Source: Bacteroidales bacterium UBA1800 (GTDB lineage: Bacteria; Bacteroidota; Bacteroidia; Bacteroidales; VadinHA17). Taken from it: a stretch of DNA of 10,571 nt. This document shows positions 6,397-10,571 of the stretch, piece by piece. The notes under the pieces were generated by a model. It was not told the origin of the DNA and made no database searches. It worked only from the letters and a program-made list of their open reading frames with translations. The position numbers and the translations under genes were made by a program. The first letter of the stretch is position 1, and every line of letters starts with the position of its first letter. The stretch covers positions 201,737 through 212,307 of the forward strand of contig DCFQ01000007.1 of the NCBI GenBank assembly GCA_002319915.1. The letters run 5' to 3'.

Positions 6397-9300
6397 AATT
6401 AATGAAGTCTTCAGGGTTGTTTGCTGCAGCCCTCCTCCTGCTTGCTTCGCTTTTCTCCTGCAAGCCTGCCCGCGAGTATGATCTCCTTACTTCAGGCAAC
6501 AGGGATCTTGTCCTTAGTTCCCCTGATACATTTCTGGTTTCATTGTTCAACTGGGCAAAATCAACCTCCCTGGGCTATGCAGGTTCCGGAAATGATCCGG
6601 TTGGCCCATGGTACGAAGCGGCTTTGCCGGGAAGGGAGGCTTTCTGCATAAGAGATGTGAGTCATCAGTGTATTGGCAGTGAGATCATTGGACTGGGACA
6701 AGCGAACCTGAACATGTTCAGGAAATTCGTCGGGAACATTTCTGAACGAAAGGATTACTGCTCCTACTGGGAGATAAACCGCTACAACAAACCCGCACCC
6801 GTTGATTATGCGTCGGATGATGATTTCTGGTACAACCTCAATGCTAACTTCGATATAATCGACGCATGCTATAAGCTTTACCAGTGGACGGGCGATTCAA
6901 CCTACATCACCGATCCCGTATTTGACAGGTTTTTTGAGCTTACTCTTAATGAGTATACCGACCGGTGGCAGCTCGGCGCCCGGGACATAATGCAGAGGCC
7001 ACCGGTAATGAACCTGAAACCGGGAACAGTGAAGTACCGTTTTGCCAGGGGTATTCCATCATATGATGAGGGTCAGTCTGACATTTCTGTCAGCAGCGAC
7101 CTCCTCGGAATGATTTGCAATGGTTTTGCAGTCTATTCGAAAATCCTCAGAATACGGGGAGAAAAGGCGAAAAGTGAGATCTACGGGAAGAAGGCTGAAA
7201 AGTACTTTCGTCTGCTCGACTCACTCTGGTGGGACGGTGATGCTCTTTCTTACTACGGATTTTACAAGACCGACGGTAAGTTTTATCGCGGGGGTATCGC
7301 CAACAGTGAGTTCCTCCTCTGGTATGATGTAATAAAAGATCCTGCAAAAGCTGAGAAATCGCTTAACGATATCAGGAACACCCAGATCGAGGTACTTTCT
7401 TACCTGCCGTTCCTTTTTTACCGCAACGGCCTGAACGGGGATGCCTATGGCTTTCTTCAGAAGATCCATTCAGACAAGAGAAAGGCTTATCCCGAAGGAG
7501 CAAGCGGGGCGATAGAGGGTATTGTGAGGGGGCTCATGGGAATTCAGCCGGTGGCTGATGAGAAGGTCGTAATTACCTGCCCCCGGCTGACTGATAAAAC
7601 ACCGGGTGTTACCCTGGAAAATGTGCCGGTCCTTTCAGGCCTGGTTTCGGTGAGGCATGAATCCGATCACGAAACCTCATTTGCCAATAAATCGTCAAAG
7701 CCGCTAGTCTGGCGCGCAATGTTCATGGGCTCCCATAACATAGTCAGATCCGGGAAGCAGGCCCTTAAGGCAATGCATCAGACCGACAGGCTGGGCAACA
7801 TTTACAGCTACGCCGACATTGCCCTTTCACCGGGATCGCAGGCTTCAGCTTCAGTTGATCTTTCGGATATTGCCCGCAACGAAAAATGGCCTCAGCTCGG
7901 GGAGGTTGTCCTTGTCTGGAAAACTCACTGTGACATCGGGTATACTCACCCGGTGCCGGAGGTGCTCGATTATTACCGTACCGGGATGATGGACGGGGCC
8001 CTGAAACTGATTGAAGATACCCTGAATACCCCTAAGGAAGAGAGGTTCGTATGGATGCTTCCCGCCTGGGTGATGGAAGTTATACTTGATGATAAGCAGA
8101 CGCCTGAAAGACGTGCCAGGATTGAGAAGGCCATAAGGGACGGAAGGATAGTATGGCACGCCCTTCCATATACTTTTGAATCAGAGGCCGCAGACCTGGA
8201 GGAACTCGTCAGGTCGCTCGGCAGCGGGACCCGGCTTGCAAGGAAATTCAATAAACCCCTGCCGGCTGATGCCAAACTCACGGACATGCCCTCGCAGGCC
8301 TGGGTATTGCCGACGCTGCTTAGCAAAGCCGGGATAAAATTTGTGCATATCGGCGTCAATCCGTGGAGCCCCAATCCTGAGGTTCCTGAATTGTTCTGGT
8401 GGGAAGGCCCCGACGGTTCAAGGGTGCTTACCGGGTATTCATTCCACAGCTACAGCTGGCCTGCCCTTCCTCCTGACAACTGGACGCATAAATCATGGCT
8501 CTGCTTCCAGGTTACAGGTGACAACTCCGGACCGCCAACGGCCGAAACTGTCAAAACTTTGGTAAGTTCGTTGAAAAGGCAGCTGCCCGGAGTGAAGATC
8601 CGTTTCGGGCGCCCGTCGGATTTTGCAGATGCAATAATCAGCGAAAATGATCCTTCGATACCCGTGGTTCGCGGTGATATGCCGGACACCTGGACGCATG
8701 GTCAGATGACAATGCCGGTTGCGACACAGATCCACAGGAAAACCGCTGCCGGCCAGGTCAGCCTGGGAATTCTCGGGACAGAAATGGCAGGCTGGAAGAT
8801 CACCGATGGAGATGTTTCAGGGATTTTGAGCCGGGCTTATGACCGCAGCAGCCTGTTTGCTGAACATACATGGGGAATCGCCGGCCCGTCATTCGGTTCG
8901 CCTGATCACGCTTCGTGGCTGGAAAACCTCAGGCAGGGGAAATATGAGAAGCAGCTTGCCACCTTCGGATGGCATGCAGCTTATGCTTCCGATGCAATGG
9001 AAATTACACGGAATGGAATTTCAGAGCTGATGACGAAACTTGCAGCATCGGTTGCAGCCGAAGGGAAAAGGATTGTCGTGTTCAATCCCCTGCCATATGT
9101 AAGATCTGACATGGTAACCGTTGAAATTCCATCAGGCATTGATGCCCCGGAATTTCTGACGGATATACAGGGAGGGATCAAAATCCCGGTCAGGCAGGAT
9201 GGTCGTGCCATATCGTTTCTTGCTCCTGACGTTCCTGCAGGAGGGTATAAAACATTTCCTTTTACAGGTGAAAAGGGTGTCGGGGCTCAGGATATCCAGG

Positions 9301-10487
9301 GCTCTGTATTTGAAACATCTTTTTTCAGGGTGACATTCGATACCGGAAGGGGAGGGATCTCCTCGCTCGTACTTAAAAGTGACGGAAGGGAGCTCGTTGA
9401 TTCAGGGGAACATGCTCTAGGTCAGTTCATGCATGAGCGGTTCGCGAAGGCAGAAGTCGATTCATTTCTAAAGGCATATTGTCAGGTCTATTATACCTGG
9501 TACGGGTTTCCGTACTATGATTTCAACAAGCCAAACCTTGATCCTGGCGTGACCTACAACCGGTTCACTCCCGGGAAATGGGATCTTTCGGTTAAAAAAG
9601 ATGCGAATGGCATCGTGGCCATCTTGTCAACAAAGGATACCAGGAGACTGGCAAAAGGATATACGTTGAGATATTTTTTCCCTGACGGGAAACCATATAT
9701 TGATATTGAATGGAGCGTGGACGGGAAATCGGCTGAGATAATTCCTGAAGGGGGATGGCTGTGTGTACCACTGGCCATAAACAAACCCATGATCAGGGTA
9801 AGTCATGTAAGTGCACCCTTCGATCCGGCAAAGGATCTTGTGCCCGGAACAAATCATCACCTCTTTTCAACGGACTTTGGCATAATGGTGAGGGATGGGG
9901 CATCGGGACCCGGGGCTGCCGTTTCATCATCCGATCTTCCGCTCTGGAGCATAGGGGAGCCGGGGCTGTGGAAATACTCCCGGGTATACAAACCGGTTAA
10001 GCCGGAGCTGTTTGCAAACCTTTACAACAACCAGTGGAACACCAATTATCCCCTCTGGGTAGACGGTTCCTGGAAAGCAGCATTCAGGATATGGCCTGTC
10101 ACAGCGGGTGCAAATGAAGAAGAAGCGCTGTTCACACCAGGATGGGAGAACAGGCAGCAGATGCTTTCCGCATATTCTGAATCAGGGAAAGGTTCCTTGC
10201 CGGTATCTGAAACCGGATTGTCATTATCTCGTAGAGGGATAAGGGTGACAACTTTCTGCCATTATCCTGATACTGCAACAAATCAGGAGGTTACGTTATT
10301 GAGATTATGGGAGCAGGCCGGTCAGCCAGGAATGACTGAGATCAGCCTGCCCCGGGGAATTGCTGCTGGAACGGCTCAACCCGTTGATCTCAGGGGTCAA
10401 AAGACGGGGAAAGGCATAAAGATTATCAACGGGAAGTTCACAGTCAATATAGACGCTTATTCACCGGCCAGCTTCCTGCTGTATTAA
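6393..10487 (+). CDS. Two-domain lipoprotein: six-hairpin glycosidase-like plus divergent GH38 (DUF5054-like)
   Basis: This is a 1364-residue predicted lipoprotein (hydrophobic segment, then LFSC, Cys23). Residues about 40-385 look like an (alpha/alpha)6 glycosidase domain: EAFCIRDVSHQ (82-92), YCSYWEINRYNKPAPVDY (122-139), DDFWYNLNANFDIIDACY (143-160) and YPEGASGAIEGIVRG (366-380). Asp88, Glu127, Asp138 and Glu369 are possible acids. Residues about 390-495 look like a beta-rich linker domain. From about 503 a divergent GH38 alpha-mannosidase fold starts: KTHCDIGYTH gives the HxD pair His512/Asp514, KLTDMPSQAWVLP gives Asp631 where GH38 has its nucleophile, and AEHTWG gives His825 where GH38 has its last metal ligand. 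The tail from about 890 is beta-sandwich (IVVFNPLPYVRSD at 894-906; FFRVTFDTGRGGISSLVLKSDGRELVD at 977-1003), as in GH38 C-termini. It would hydrolyse glycans at the membrane surface or in the periplasm. Mannose is suggested by fold only. It overlaps the protease gene by ATGA. Met4 (6402) is an alternative start. There is no sign of a frameshift at the domain join. Confidence 0.8.
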   Translation: MKLMKSSGLFAAALLLLASLFSCKPAREYDLLTSGNRDLVLSSPDTFLVSLFNWAKSTSLGYAGSGNDPVGPWYEAALPGREAFCIRDVSHQCIGSEIIGLGQANLNMFRKFVGNISERKDYCSYWEINRYNKPAPVDYASDDDFWYNLNANFDIIDACYKLYQWTGDSTYITDPVFDRFFELTLNEYTDRWQLGARDIMQRPPVMNLKPGTVKYRFARGIPSYDEGQSDISVSSDLLGMICNGFAVYSKILRIRGEKAKSEIYGKKAEKYFRLLDSLWWDGDALSYYGFYKTDGKFYRGGIANSEFLLWYDVIKDPAKAEKSLNDIRNTQIEVLSYLPFLFYRNGLNGDAYGFLQKIHSDKRKAYPEGASGAIEGIVRGLMGIQPVADEKVVITCPRLTDKTPGVTLENVPVLSGLVSVRHESDHETSFANKSSKPLVWRAMFMGSHNIVRSGKQALKAMHQTDRLGNIYSYADIALSPGSQASASVDLSDIARNEKWPQLGEVVLVWKTHCDIGYTHPVPEVLDYYRTGMMDGALKLIEDTLNTPKEERFVWMLPAWVMEVILDDKQTPERRARIEKAIRDGRIVWHALPYTFESEAADLEELVRSLGSGTRLARKFNKPLPADAKLTDMPSQAWVLPTLLSKAGIKFVHIGVNPWSPNPEVPELFWWEGPDGSRVLTGYSFHSYSWPALPPDNWTHKSWLCFQVTGDNSGPPTAETVKTLVSSLKRQLPGVKIRFGRPSDFADAIISENDPSIPVVRGDMPDTWTHGQMTMPVATQIHRKTAAGQVSLGILGTEMAGWKITDGDVSGILSRAYDRSSLFAEHTWGIAGPSFGSPDHASWLENLRQGKYEKQLATFGWHAAYASDAMEITRNGISELMTKLAASVAAEGKRIVVFNPLPYVRSDMVTVEIPSGIDAPEFLTDIQGGIKIPVRQDGRAISFLAPDVPAGGYKTFPFTGEKGVGAQDIQGSVFETSFFRVTFDTGRGGISSLVLKSDGRELVDSGEHALGQFMHERFAKAEVDSFLKAYCQVYYTWYGFPYYDFNKPNLDPGVTYNRFTPGKWDLSVKKDANGIVAILSTKDTRRLAKGYTLRYFFPDGKPYIDIEWSVDGKSAEIIPEGGWLCVPLAINKPMIRVSHVSAPFDPAKDLVPGTNHHLFSTDFGIMVRDGASGPGAAVSSSDLPLWSIGEPGLWKYSRVYKPVKPELFANLYNNQWNTNYPLWVDGSWKAAFRIWPVTAGANEEEALFTPGWENRQQMLSAYSESGKGSLPVSETGLSLSRRGIRVTTFCHYPDTATNQEVTLLRLWEQAGQPGMTEISLPRGIAAGTAQPVDLRGQKTGKGIKIINGKFTVNIDAYSPASFLLY

Positions 10488-10571
10488 CTCTTCATAAAAA
10501 AACCGGATCAGGAGAAAGATAAAATCTAAGGGAATCAGGATACGGCGCAGGGAATACCTAAAGCAGAAGAT
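10488..10571. other. Downstream non-coding tail, window edge
   Basis: This is an 84-bp stretch after the last stop codon. It starts with an A-rich run (CATAAAAAAACCGG, 10494-10507). I see no open frame with a start, no hairpin with a T tract and no repeat. The operon may continue to the right of the window. Confidence 0.4.

Noticed and set aside
7540..7910. Possible missed stop or frameshift joining two separate glycosidase genes
   Set aside because: The frame runs through without interruption, the joining segment (residues about 390-495) has ordinary beta-rich sequence, and there is no start with a signal peptide at the second domain.
7973..8374. 133-codon open frame on the minus strand within the glycosidase gene
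   Set aside because: It is antisense to the GH38-like catalytic region that carries the conserved residues. The openness is explained by codon bias of the real gene.

Overview
The window looks like a piece of a Bacteroidota genome, probably from the Bacteroidales or a related anaerobic lineage. The support is a SusC/SusD pair, A/T-rich start regions without a clear Shine-Dalgarno sequence, and lipoprotein signals of the usual Bacteroidota form. The lineage below phylum is a guess from protein style only. All four genes lie on the + strand and fill almost the whole window, which reads as a polysaccharide utilization locus (PUL) or a glycoconjugate-scavenging locus. The left edge may cut off upstream regulators, and the right edge ends just after the last gene.

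Layout: (1) 35-3568 encodes a SusC-family TonB-dependent outer-membrane transporter with an extra N-terminal STN domain, the type usually controlled by an ECF sigma/FecR anti-sigma pair. (2) 3582-5051 encodes its SusD/RagB surface lipoprotein partner, 13 bp downstream. (3) 5052-5211 is a 160-bp intergenic region with a long imperfect stem-loop, three copies of a 6-bp direct repeat and a perfect 7-bp inverted repeat close to the next start codon. (4) 5212-6396 encodes a secreted protein that I read as a gingipain-like (peptidase C25, clan CD) protease, with a recognisable His/Cys pair but no type IX sorting domain. (5) 6393-10487 overlaps it by an ATGA and encodes a 1364-residue lipoprotein. 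Its N-terminal half resembles an (alpha/alpha)6 six-hairpin glycosidase, and its C-terminal part resembles a divergent GH38 alpha-mannosidase (DUF5054-like) whose metal-site residues appear kept.

How the genes could work together (inference): the SusCD pair binds and imports an oligosaccharide or glycopeptide. The protease and the two-domain glycosidase are translationally coupled and both exported, so they could take apart a glycosylated protein outside the cytoplasm. The mannosidase-like fold hints at a mannose-containing glycan, but the substrate cannot be read from the sequence. The most unusual points are the fusion of two glycosidase-type folds in one lipoprotein and its coupling to a caspase-fold protease.
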